From Chloroflexota bacterium (GTDB lineage: Bacteria; Chloroflexota; Chloroflexia; Thermomicrobiales; UBA6265): DNA of 5,421 bases. The translations under genes and the position numbers were made by a program. This document shows positions 1 to 5,421 of the stretch, in pieces. The notes below the pieces were generated by a model. The model was given only the letters and a program-made list of their open reading frames with translations, made no database searches and had not been told where the DNA came from. Position 1 is the stretch's first letter; each line of letters starts with the position of its first letter. The DNA lies in assembly GCA_023392645.1 (NCBI GenBank), contig JAEVYR010000308.1, positions 1 to 5,421 of the forward strand, read 5' to 3'.

Positions 1-57
1 CCACAGGGGCGGCACTACAGGGTGCCCTTCAGCATCGAATCGACCGGATGTCGGACC
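1..57. other. Left edge, downstream of the peptidase gene
   Basis: No gene is supported here. A 5-bp inverted repeat (GGCAC 11-15, GTGCC 22-26, 6-base loop) lies 32 bases beyond the peptidase stop. It is too weak and lacks a T-tract on the minus strand, so it is only a possible transcript-end structure. Confidence 0.25.
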
Positions 58-1182
58 TTACTTCCCCGCGCCCAGAAACGACAGGTCCGTCTCCGAGCTG
101 AACGAGGTTGCGGCGGTGGCAAGGATCCGGTACGCGCCCAGCGCGTCGTTGAGATCGAGCATTTCGGCCGGCGAGTGCGAATAGCGCCGGGCGATGTTGA
201 GAATACCGACCGGAATGCCCGATCCGACGAGGTGCATCGACGCCGCGTCGGAGTTCCCGCCGTAGAACAACCCGCGCTGCGGCGTCACCCCGGCCGATTC
301 CGCGCACGCATCCAGGAACCGCGTCATGCCCGGCTGCGCCAGCGCACCGCCACCGCCGCTCTGGCTCGCCAGCGTGATCACCGGTCCGGCGCCGATCCGC
401 ATCGTCAAATCCTGCGTGTCGGACACATCCGGGGTGCCGCCGGCCGGCATCGTGTCGACCGCGATCGCCGCCGTCGGGTTGAGCCGGTGGGTAATCATTT
501 GGGCGCCGCGCAGCCCGACCTCCTCCTGCACCGTCACCACGAAGTGAACGGTGCTCGGCAGCTCGACATCCTTCAACGCCCGCGCCAGCAGCACGATCAG
601 GGCACACCCGATGCGGTTGTCCACCGCCTTGCCGGCGATCCGGTCCGGATTGGCGAGGCGCGTGACCGGCTGATGATACGCGACCGGATCGCCGACCCGA
701 ACGCCTGCCTCTTCCACCTGCTCGGCGGTGTCGAAGCCGAAATCAATGTAGAGATCGCGGATGCGCGGCGCGGTGCGGCGCTCATCCGGCGTCGAGATAT
801 GCCCCGCCTTGTTGCCGATCACCCCGGCGAGTCCGCGCACGCGGACGTGCCGCCCGACCAGCAGCGTCTCGCCCACGCCGCCGATCGGCGCGATCCGGAC
901 CATGCCGCTCGGCTTGATCGACTTGACGAGACAGCCGATCTCGTCGGAGTGTGCGGCGATCATCAGGGAGGTATCGGGGTCACCGCCGTGCCGGGTGCCG
1001 GCGAGATTCCCGAAGGCATCGATGAAGACGCCATCGACATGCGGCGCCAGATCGTCCCGCAGCCGCCGAACGAGCGCCTGCTCGTGCCCAGACACGGCAT
1101 CGATCGCGGCGTAGTCCGCCGTCAATGCGAAAAGCTCATCCATGGTGACATCGCCCGACACCACATCCGCCGCTCGTGACAT
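58..1182 (-). CDS. M42 family metallopeptidase (glutamyl aminopeptidase/deblocking aminopeptidase type)
   Basis: This is a complete 374-residue protein of the M42 family, which are cytoplasmic di-metal aminopeptidases that form large tetrahedral oligomers and trim peptides. All expected active-site elements are visible: H78 and D80 in AAHSDEIG, the bridging D188 in GKAVDNRIG, the E220-E221 catalytic pair in VQEEVGLRGA, D243 in AVDTMPAGG, and H336 in RRYSHSPAEM. The stretch from about residue 88 to 180 lies between the first and second metal motifs, where the family's inserted beta-barrel dimerisation domain sits. Length is normal for the family (roughly 340-375). The ATG at 1182 is chosen because AGGGAG lies 7 bases upstream (1190-1195 on the minus strand). 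An internal ATG at 1143 (MDELFALT) is possible but has a weaker ribosome binding site. The gene is divergent from the EF-G-like gene. Family assignment is secure; substrate preference (Glu/Asp, Leu or general) cannot be read from the sequence. Confidence 0.95.
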   Translation of the reverse strand: MSRAADVVSGDVTMDELFALTADYAAIDAVSGHEQALVRRLRDDLAPHVDGVFIDAFGNLAGTRHGGDPDTSLMIAAHSDEIGCLVKSIKPSGMVRIAPIGGVGETLLVGRHVRVRGLAGVIGNKAGHISTPDERRTAPRIRDLYIDFGFDTAEQVEEAGVRVGDPVAYHQPVTRLANPDRIAGKAVDNRIGCALIVLLARALKDVELPSTVHFVVTVQEEVGLRGAQMITHRLNPTAAIAVDTMPAGGTPDVSDTQDLTMRIGAGPVITLASQSGGGGALAQPGMTRFLDACAESAGVTPQRGLFYGGNSDAASMHLVGSGIPVGILNIARRYSHSPAEMLDLNDALGAYRILATAATSFSSETDLSFLGAGK

Positions 1183-1208
1183 TGTTTCGCTCCCTGCAAC
1201 GTCAGACG

Positions 1209-1237
1209 TTTACGTCGCCCGCAATGCCGCCTATACT
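1209..1237 (+). promoter_or_regulatory. Putative sigma70-type promoter for the EF-G-like gene
   Basis: A -35-like TTTACG (1209-1214, 4 of 6 to TTGACA) and a -10-like TATACT (1232-1237, 5 of 6 to TATAAT) are separated by exactly 17 bases. They lie in an AT-richer patch of the spacer between the two divergent genes. Transcription would start near 1243-1245 and give a leader of about 75 bases before the ATG at 1320. The match is by eye; no start site has been measured. Confidence 0.6.
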
Positions 1238-1277
1238 ACCTGCCAAATTCTTAACTGACGTGGGCCGAACGATGCGA

Positions 1278-1297
1278 CATCGGCCGAAGGGCCGGTG
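1278..1297 (+). other. Leader hairpin upstream of the EF-G-like ribosome binding site
   Basis: The arms 1278-1285 and 1290-1297 can pair over 8 bp (seven Watson-Crick pairs and one T-G) around a GAAG loop. The hairpin ends 8 bases before the AAAGGAG ribosome binding site, inside the predicted 5' leader. It could influence translation or mRNA stability, but hairpins of this size occur by chance in GC-rich DNA. Confidence 0.35.
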
Positions 1298-1305
1298 CCG
1301 CTCAC

Positions 1306-1312
1306 AAAGGAG
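1306..1312 (+). promoter_or_regulatory. Ribosome binding site fixing the EF-G-like start
   Basis: AAAGGAG lies 7 bases before the ATG at 1320. It decides in favour of that start over an in-frame ATG at 1176. The longer form would add 48 residues with no EF-G similarity, would overlap the divergent peptidase start, and would begin upstream of the predicted promoter. Confidence 0.85.
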
Positions 1313-1319
1313 ACGGCAG

Positions 1320-3392
1320 ATGCGCACCTACTCCGCGGATCGTATCCATAACGTAGGCCTCTTTTCCCATGCGGGCGCCGGGAAGACAACCCTCGCCGAG
1401 GCGATGCTCTACGAGACGGGCGTCGTCACCCGCATGGGCAAGGTCGACGAGGGAACCACCGTCAGCGATCACGAGCCCGAGGAAATCGATCATCGGGTTT
1501 CCATCCACATGAGCCTGATCCCGGTCGAGTGGAACGACTCCAAGATCAACGTCATCGACGCCCCCGGCTATGCCGAGTTCCAGGCGGAGGCCTTCGCCGC
1601 GATGCGCGCGGTCGATTCCGCCATCATCGTCGTCGACGCGGCGTCGGCGGTCGAGGTCGGTACCACCCAGGTCTGGGAGATGGCCGACCATCACCATCTC
1701 GCGCGGATGGTCTTCGTCAACCGCATGAACCGCGAGCACGCCGACTTCGATGCCACCCTGACCGCGTTGCGCGACGCCTTCGGCAAGCAGATCGCGCCGA
1801 TCCAGTTCCCGATCGGCGCCGCCGACGGATTCCGCGGCATCGTCGATCTCCTGACCAACGAGGCGCTGATCATCGACGCCGAGGCCGAGGGCGGCTACCG
1901 GCGTGAACCGGTGCCCGACGACCTCGCGGAAGCGTGCGAGACCTACCGCCGCGCCCTCATCGAGTCGATCGCCGAGCACAACGAGGAGCTGCTGATGCGC
2001 TACCTCGACGAGGAAGCGATTGGCAACGACGAGATCATCCGCGAGCTCCACGCCTGTGTCGACGATGGCACGGTGGTGCCGCTGCTCTGCGGATCGGCCG
2101 ACGGCAATCACGGCGTCGGCCCCCTCCTCGACGCGATCATCACCCACCTACCCTCCGCCGACGAGCGCGTCGAGGTCGCGACGCGGGACGGCGCGGAGGT
2201 GACGCTCACCGCGTCACCGGACGAGCCAGCCGCCGCGCTCGTGTTCAAATCGATCAGCGACCCGCACGTCGGCCGCATCGCACTGCTGCGCGTGTTCTCC
2301 GGCGAGATCAAGCCGCACGACACGCTGCTCAACCCGCGCACCGGCGGCAAGGAGCGGATTGGCAAGCCGTTCACGCTGCGCGGAAAGTCACAGGTCGAGA
2401 TGGAATCCATCTCCGCCGGCGACATCGGCGCGCTGACGAAGCTGGACGATGTCCAGACCGGCGACACGCTGGTCGCGGCCGACAATCCAGCGCAGCTCCA
2501 ACCCATGGAATCGATGGAACCGACGATCGCGATGGCGGTCCATCCGGAGTCCAAGGCCGATGTCGACAAGCTGGCCGGGGCATTGGAGCGGATGGTCGCC
2601 GAGGACGCCGGCATCAAGGTGCGGCGCGACGAGGGAACCGGCGAGACGCTCATCCTCGGGCAGGGCGAGCAGCACATCAACCTCGCAGCCGAGCGGCTGA
2701 TGCAGCGCTCGGGCATCACGATCACCCTGGCGACGCCGAAGGTCGCCTACCGCGAGACCATCACGCGGCCAACCACCGCGGAATACAAGCACAAGAAGCA
2801 AACCGGCGGCGCGGGCCAGTATGGTCACGTCATCATCGAGATCGCGCCGGCGGAGGACGGCTTTGTTTTCAATGACCGCGTCGTGGGTGGCTCGGTGCCG
2901 AAGGGATTCTTCCCAGCGGTCGAGAAGGGCGTGCGCGAGGGTCTCGAGCAGGGACCGCTCGCCGGTTTCCCGGTGGTCAACGTGCAGGCCACGCTGACCG
3001 ATGGCAGCTACCACAGCGTCGACTCGAATGAGATGGCGTTCAAGATCGCCGCCAAGGAGGCAATGAGGAAGGGACTGGCGGAGGGCGCACCGGTGCTGCT
3101 GGAGCCGGTGCACACGCTCGTCATCACGCTGCCAGACGAGCTGATGGGCGACGTGCTCGGGCATCTCAACAGCCGGCGCGGTCAGGTGCTCGGCGTCGAT
3201 GCCGTGCGTTCGGGATGGAGCCAGGTCACCGCGGAAGCGCCGCTGGCGGAGGTCCAGCGCTATGCGACCGAGCTGCGGTCGATGACGCAGGGACGGGCCA
3301 GCTTCACGATGACCTTCACCCGCTACCAGCAGGTGCCGGAGAACATTGCCGAGACCGTTCGCCGCGGAGCCGAGGAGGCAGCCGCCGCCTGA
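1320..3392 (+). CDS. Elongation factor G-like translational GTPase (FusA-type paralogue)
   Basis: This 690-residue protein has the full five-domain EF-G layout. The G domain runs from about 1 to 290: P-loop S16-HAGAGKT, switch I region PEEIDHRVSI (S61 at the usual Thr), G3 D80-A-P-G-Y, G4 N134-R-M-N137, G5 G258-S-A. Domain II is about 300-388 and domain III about 400-470, with G447-QGEQHI where canonical EF-G has GMGELHL. Domain IV starts near 477 with KKQTGGAGQYG at 492-502 and keeps the tip loop S563-YHSVDS. Domain V is about 594-680 (DELMGDVLGHLNSRRG). The PEEI...SI switch and the DxPGY motif resemble the divergent EF-G-like subfamily often found beside canonical fusA, so I read it as a paralogue rather than the main translocase. 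G4 is unusual: Lys and Asp of NKxD are Arg and Asn here. No str-operon neighbours (rpsL, rpsG, tuf) are present. It may act in translocation, ribosome recycling or a stress-specific role; which one is not shown. Confidence 0.93.
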   Translation: MRTYSADRIHNVGLFSHAGAGKTTLAEAMLYETGVVTRMGKVDEGTTVSDHEPEEIDHRVSIHMSLIPVEWNDSKINVIDAPGYAEFQAEAFAAMRAVDSAIIVVDAASAVEVGTTQVWEMADHHHLARMVFVNRMNREHADFDATLTALRDAFGKQIAPIQFPIGAADGFRGIVDLLTNEALIIDAEAEGGYRREPVPDDLAEACETYRRALIESIAEHNEELLMRYLDEEAIGNDEIIRELHACVDDGTVVPLLCGSADGNHGVGPLLDAIITHLPSADERVEVATRDGAEVTLTASPDEPAAALVFKSISDPHVGRIALLRVFSGEIKPHDTLLNPRTGGKERIGKPFTLRGKSQVEMESISAGDIGALTKLDDVQTGDTLVAADNPAQLQPMESMEPTIAMAVHPESKADVDKLAGALERMVAEDAGIKVRRDEGTGETLILGQGEQHINLAAERLMQRSGITITLATPKVAYRETITRPTTAEYKHKKQTGGAGQYGHVIIEIAPAEDGFVFNDRVVGGSVPKGFFPAVEKGVREGLEQGPLAGFPVVNVQATLTDGSYHSVDSNEMAFKIAAKEAMRKGLAEGAPVLLEPVHTLVITLPDELMGDVLGHLNSRRGQVLGVDAVRSGWSQVTAEAPLAEVQRYATELRSMTQGRASFTMTFTRYQQVPENIAETVRRGAEEAAAA

Positions 3393-3430
3393 CGACGTGC
3401 TGCGGCCGCAGCAACACGGAAATCCATCGT

Positions 3431-3455
3431 ACGGGCCGGGAAGCACCCGGCCCGT
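3431..3455 (+). terminator. GC-rich hairpin, probable terminator of the EF-G-like gene
   Basis: The arms ACGGGCCGGG (3431-3440) and CCCGGCCCGT (3446-3455) are perfect 10-bp complements around the loop AAGCA, 38 bases after the EF-G-like stop. The downstream sequence (TGGGCATCC) has no T-tract, so it is not a textbook intrinsic terminator. Strong stems without T-tracts are common at gene ends in high-GC bacteria and may terminate weakly or protect the 3' end. Confidence 0.6.
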
Positions 3456-3518
3456 TGGGCATCCTCCACGGGCACCGAAACCGTGTACCATCCTCACCGG
3501 ACGACAACCGGCTCTCGC

Positions 3519-3523
3519 AAGGA
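3519..3523 (+). promoter_or_regulatory. Ribosome binding site fixing the RNase H GTG start
   Basis: AAGGA lies 7 bases before the GTG at 3531. An in-frame ATG at 3483 would add 16 residues without family similarity and has no good Shine-Dalgarno sequence, so the GTG is preferred. Confidence 0.7.
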
Positions 3524-3530
3524 TGGTCAC

Positions 3531-3926
3531 GTGACGGCAATCTACGATATCGTGTTCGACGGCGGATCGAAGGGAAATCCCGGGCTCGGCTATGGCAGCT
3601 ACGAGGTGACGCTCGGCGACGAGGTCGTCGCTCATCAGCGACTCGATTACGGCGACCGCGTCACCAACAACCAGGCCGAATACACCACCCTCGTACGCGC
3701 GCTCGAATGGCTTGCGGACGAGCTCGGTCCCGCCGCCGCGAGCGCGACGGTGCGCGTCCATGGCGACAGCCAGCTCGTGATCAGGCAGCTCAACGGCGAG
3801 TGGAAGATCAAGGATGCGATCCTGCGCGGCATCGCAATGGACGCCCGCGTCCAGATCGCGCGGTTCGGCAATGTCACGCTCAGTTGGCATCCGCGCGCCG
3901 TCTCGGTCAAGCGGCTGGGCCACTAG
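3531..3926 (+). CDS. RNase HI-type protein (rnhA-like), short C-terminus
   Basis: This 131-residue single-domain protein has the RNase H fold of the RNase HI/reverse transcriptase-like family, which cleaves the RNA strand of RNA-DNA hybrids in the cytoplasm with two metal ions. Visible catalytic residues are D10 (FDGGSKGNPG), E50 (TNNQAEYTTL) and D79 (VHGDSQLVIRQLNGEWKIK). The fourth carboxylate, normally the Asp of a PRxxNxxAD-like motif, is not present. The chain ends SWHPRAVSVKRLGH, with L129 at the expected Asp position and H131 as the last residue, and the usual final helix is lacking. No frameshift is evident: neither alternative frame restores the motif, and the stop codon runs straight into the next gene's Shine-Dalgarno sequence, so this looks like the natural end. 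The gene starts with GTG and is probably cotranscribed with the deoxyribosyltransferase-like gene 12 bases downstream. Activity is plausible but unproven. Confidence 0.9.
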   Translation: MTAIYDIVFDGGSKGNPGLGYGSYEVTLGDEVVAHQRLDYGDRVTNNQAEYTTLVRALEWLADELGPAAASATVRVHGDSQLVIRQLNGEWKIKDAILRGIAMDARVQIARFGNVTLSWHPRAVSVKRLGH

Positions 3927-3930
3927 GAGG
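3925..3930 (+). promoter_or_regulatory. Shine-Dalgarno overlapping the RNase H stop codon
   Basis: AGGAGG begins inside the TAG stop (3924-3926) of the RNase H-like gene and lies 8 bases before the ATG at 3939. The arrangement favours translational coupling of the two genes and fixes the start of the second. Confidence 0.85.
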
Positions 3931-3938
3931 CGATCCTC

Positions 3939-4421
3939 ATGCGTTCGATCTACCTCGCCTCCCCGCTCGGGTTCGCCGAGTCCACCCGCGCGTTCATGGA
4001 TCACCTCGTCGCCCGCCTGCGCGAGCATGTTGTTGTTCGCAATCCCTGGGACGAAACCGACGCGACCGAGGCGCTGCCCGAGATTATGGCGATCGACAGC
4101 TTCACGGAGCGGTCGCGGCGGCTGGTGGAGATGAATCGCGAGCTCGGACGCCTCAACGCCGAGGCGATCGCCGCCTCGGACGGGCTGTTCGCGATTCTCG
4201 ACGGCGTCGATGTCGACTCCGGCACGGCCGCCGAGATCGGCTACGCGTTCGGGCGCGGCAAATACGTGTGCGGATTGCGGACGGATTTTCGTCTCGCTGG
4301 CGACAACCACGGCGCGACGGTGAATCTTCAGGTCGAGTATTTCATCCACGAAAGCGGCGGCGCGATCGTGACCACCGCGGACGACCTGATCGACCTCGGG
4401 CGAAAATTCGCGACGTCGTAG
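3939..4421 (+). CDS. Nucleoside 2-deoxyribosyltransferase-like protein
   Basis: This 160-residue protein is the size of the nucleoside 2-deoxyribosyltransferase family (PF05014-type). These enzymes move a 2-deoxyribose between bases, or hydrolyse deoxynucleoside N-glycosidic bonds, in nucleotide salvage. The N-terminus RSIYLASPLGF is the typical first strand and loop. The core AIAASDGLFAILDGVDVDSGTAAEIGYAFGRGK carries D89 and D93, with E99 at the position of the catalytic Glu. NLQVEYFI (129-136) matches the usual C-terminal helix. It is cytoplasmic, with no signal peptide or membrane helix. It lies 12 bases after the RNase H-like gene and uses a strong AGGAGG that overlaps that gene's stop, so the two are almost certainly one operon. 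Substrate (deoxynucleoside, deoxynucleotide or a modified base) cannot be read from the sequence. Related folds also occur in nucleotide-signalling and defence contexts, but nothing else here points that way. Confidence 0.85.
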   Translation: MRSIYLASPLGFAESTRAFMDHLVARLREHVVVRNPWDETDATEALPEIMAIDSFTERSRRLVEMNRELGRLNAEAIAASDGLFAILDGVDVDSGTAAEIGYAFGRGKYVCGLRTDFRLAGDNHGATVNLQVEYFIHESGGAIVTTADDLIDLGRKFATS

Positions 4422-4500
4422 CCGCCGAACCGGCGCGGGCGCGACACCGCCAGGTGGCACCGGTCATGCTTTGGCAGCCACGACGGCGTTGGGGGCAGGC
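4422..4500. other. Short intergenic stretch, no clear signal
   Basis: This gap separates the deoxyribosyltransferase-like gene from the ribosome binding site of the membrane-protein gene. I see only a 4-bp GCCA/TGGC inverted repeat and an isolated TTGGCA at 4471-4476 without a -10 partner. There is no strong terminator, so readthrough from the upstream pair is possible. Confidence 0.4.
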
Positions 4501-4505
4501 GGAGG
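4501..4505 (+). promoter_or_regulatory. Ribosome binding site before three tandem GTG codons
   Basis: GGAGG abuts three consecutive in-frame GTG codons at 4506, 4509 and 4512. Only the third sits at a usual distance (6 bases), so it is taken as the start; the first would have no spacer at all. Confidence 0.6.
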
Positions 4506-4511
4506 GTGGTG

Positions 4512-5351
4512 GTGGCGGGCGATCGGGTTGGCTGGAAGCGAGAGCTCCACGACTTCACGCGCGCGTTTTCGGGCGCGTACATCTTCGGCATACCACTCCT
4601 GTTCACGATGGAGATGTGGTGGATCGGCGAGCATCTCGCCCGGTCCAAGCTCGGCGCGTTCCTGGTGATCGCCTTCGCCGCCAACGTCGGGCTGAGCTGG
4701 GCCGCAGGCTTCAAGCGGGAGTACAGCTTCGGGTCGGCCGTGTCGCAGGCGGTCGAAGTCGTCGCGGTCGGCGTTGTCGCCGCCGTCGTCATGCTCTTCG
4801 TGCTCAATCGGATCAGCATCCACGACCCGGTCGATGCGATCCTCGGCACAGTGATCATCCAGGCGGTACCGCTCAGCATCGGGGCGTCGGTGGCCAATGA
4901 GGTGTTCAGCGGCCGGGGCGGCAACGGCCGGCAGGGCGACGAGGACCACCCCGATACCAGCCCGTGGAAGATGCTTCTCAACGACATTGGCGCGACCGCC
5001 GTCGGCGGCGTCTTCATCGGCATTTCGGTCGCGCCGACCGAGGAGATCCCGATGCTGGCCGCGGGCCTCCGCCACGCGCACCTGATGGCGATCGTCGCGT
5101 TCTCGCTGGTTATCAGCTACTCCATCGTCTTCGCCAGCGAGTTCGACCATCCGCAGCCGGGAGGGCTCTTCCAGCACCCGCTGACGGAAACGACGCTGGC
5201 CTACGTGGTCTCGCTCGCGGTGTCGCTGATCGTGCTGTGGCTCTTCGACCAGGTCGATTCGAGCGATCCGGTCCGGTCGATCGTCGAGCAAACCATCGTG
5301 CTCGCTGTCCCGACCACCGTGGGCGGCGCGGCAGGGAGGCTGGTGATATGA
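4512..5351 (+). CDS. TIGR02587 (DUF2391) family integral membrane protein
   Basis: This 279-residue inner-membrane protein has about seven to eight hydrophobic segments at roughly 18-38, 47-65, 78-99, 107-127, 157-176, 187-208, 226-246 and 258-276. A polar, charged loop (about 133-155, rich in Gly, Asp and Glu) divides it into two halves. Recognisable family features are the first segment GAYIFGIPLLFTMEMWW and the acidic motif APTEEIPMLAAGL (174-186) between helices. I recognise these as the TIGR02587 family, a multi-spanning protein of unknown function usually encoded in a two-gene unit with TIGR02588. The downstream overlapping gene supports this. Buried or interfacial acids (E34, E177, E178) could serve ion or proton handling, but that is a guess. 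There is no signal peptide beyond the first helix. The start is a GTG chosen by ribosome-binding-site spacing; GTG at 4506 or 4509 would add one or two residues. Confidence 0.85.
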   Translation: MAGDRVGWKRELHDFTRAFSGAYIFGIPLLFTMEMWWIGEHLARSKLGAFLVIAFAANVGLSWAAGFKREYSFGSAVSQAVEVVAVGVVAAVVMLFVLNRISIHDPVDAILGTVIIQAVPLSIGASVANEVFSGRGGNGRQGDEDHPDTSPWKMLLNDIGATAVGGVFIGISVAPTEEIPMLAAGLRHAHLMAIVAFSLVISYSIVFASEFDHPQPGGLFQHPLTETTLAYVVSLAVSLIVLWLFDQVDSSDPVRSIVEQTIVLAVPTTVGGAAGRLVI

Positions 5352-5421
5352 GCGAGCACGCTCCACAGAGGGACGACACGAAGGAGCCGAGCGGCCGCAC
5401 CGTGGCGGAGTGGACCACGCT
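5348..5421 (+). CDS. Partial gene, probable TIGR02588 family partner protein
   Basis: Only the first 24 codons are in the window; the gene continues past the right edge. The ATG overlaps the upstream stop as ATGA, and GGGAGG (5334-5339) lies 8 bases before it, so translation is probably coupled. The visible peptide is a polar, charged N-terminal tail ending RTVAEWTT. A charged tail followed by a Trp-containing entry into a membrane helix would fit TIGR02588, a small protein found with TIGR02587. The assignment rests mainly on gene order, because too little sequence is present to recognise the family directly. Confidence 0.65.
   Translation, partial: MSEHAPQRDDTKEPSGRTVAEWTT

Noticed and set aside
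22..1179. A 385-codon plus-strand open frame opposite the peptidase gene
   Set aside because: It is antisense to a peptidase with all catalytic motifs intact and its translation is Arg/Asp/His-rich without a known domain.
1225..1260. A leftward promoter for the peptidase gene in the same spacer (TTGGCA-like and TAGTAT-like hexamers on the minus strand)
   Set aside because: The hexamers cannot be paired at a 16-18 base spacing with acceptable matches, so no promoter is claimed.
1176..1319. A 48-residue N-terminal extension of the EF-G-like protein from the ATG at 1176
   Set aside because: The extension contains the predicted promoter, overlaps the divergent peptidase start, lacks EF-G similarity, and is contradicted by AAAGGAG placed correctly for the ATG at 1320.
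3455..3491. A promoter for the RNase H gene (TTGGGC at 3455-3460 and TACCAT at 3486-3491)
   Set aside because: The 25-base spacer is far too long and the hexamers are imperfect.
3885..3938. A frameshift explaining the missing RNase H C-terminus
   Set aside because: Neither alternative frame yields an Asp-containing PRxxNxxAD-like motif or a following helix, and the stop overlaps the next gene's Shine-Dalgarno sequence as in a natural operon.
3939..4421. The deoxyribosyltransferase-like gene as part of a defence or nucleotide-signalling system
   Set aside because: Such folds can be immune effectors, but no nucleotide cyclase, sensor, nuclease effector or mobile-element context is present in the window.
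2388..4460. A 690-codon open frame on the minus strand across the EF-G-like, RNase H and deoxyribosyltransferase genes
   Set aside because: It is antisense to three well-supported genes and crosses their intergenic regions. Its translation is Arg/Asp/Val-rich with no recognisable domain. Long antisense frames are expected from the codon bias of high-GC DNA.
3215..4900. A 561-codon plus-strand open frame overlapping four genes
   Set aside because: It is out of frame with all of them and its translation is extremely Arg-rich and low in complexity, a typical high-GC shadow.

Overview
The window is GC-rich (about two thirds by eye), densely coded bacterial chromosome. It uses both ATG and GTG starts and has clear Shine-Dalgarno sequences. 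Gene content and protein style (an M42 metallopeptidase, a divergent EF-G paralogue, a short RNase HI, a TIGR02587/TIGR02588-type membrane gene pair) would suit a Chloroflexota/Thermomicrobia-like or actinobacterial organism. That placement is inferred from general resemblance, not from any marker gene. No rRNA, tRNA, CRISPR array, insertion sequence or phage gene is visible.

Layout. Positions 58-1182 (minus strand) encode a complete M42-family aminopeptidase. A 137-base divergent spacer follows, holding a good sigma70-like promoter for the rightward gene (TTTACG, 17 bases, TATACT) and a leader hairpin just upstream of its ribosome binding site. Positions 1320-3392 (plus) encode a full-length, five-domain EF-G-like GTPase whose nucleotide-specificity motif is altered. 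A perfect 10-bp GC-rich hairpin lies between this gene and the next block. Positions 3531-3926 and 3939-4421 are a tightly coupled pair: a short RNase HI-type protein and a nucleoside 2-deoxyribosyltransferase-like protein. After 90 bases without a gene, 4512-5351 encodes a seven- or eight-helix membrane protein of the TIGR02587 (DUF2391) type. Its stop codon overlaps the start of a final gene that runs off the window and is probably its small partner, TIGR02588.

How they fit together. The peptidase and the EF-G-like factor are divergently transcribed and have no evident joint pathway. The RNase H/deoxyribosyltransferase pair both handle nucleic-acid or nucleoside substrates and look co-translated. 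The membrane pair is a conserved two-gene unit of unknown function. The points most worth a second look are the N-R-M-N G4 motif of the EF-G-like protein, the missing fourth catalytic aspartate of the RNase H, and the uncharacterised membrane pair. Nothing in the window amounts to a clearly new multi-gene system.
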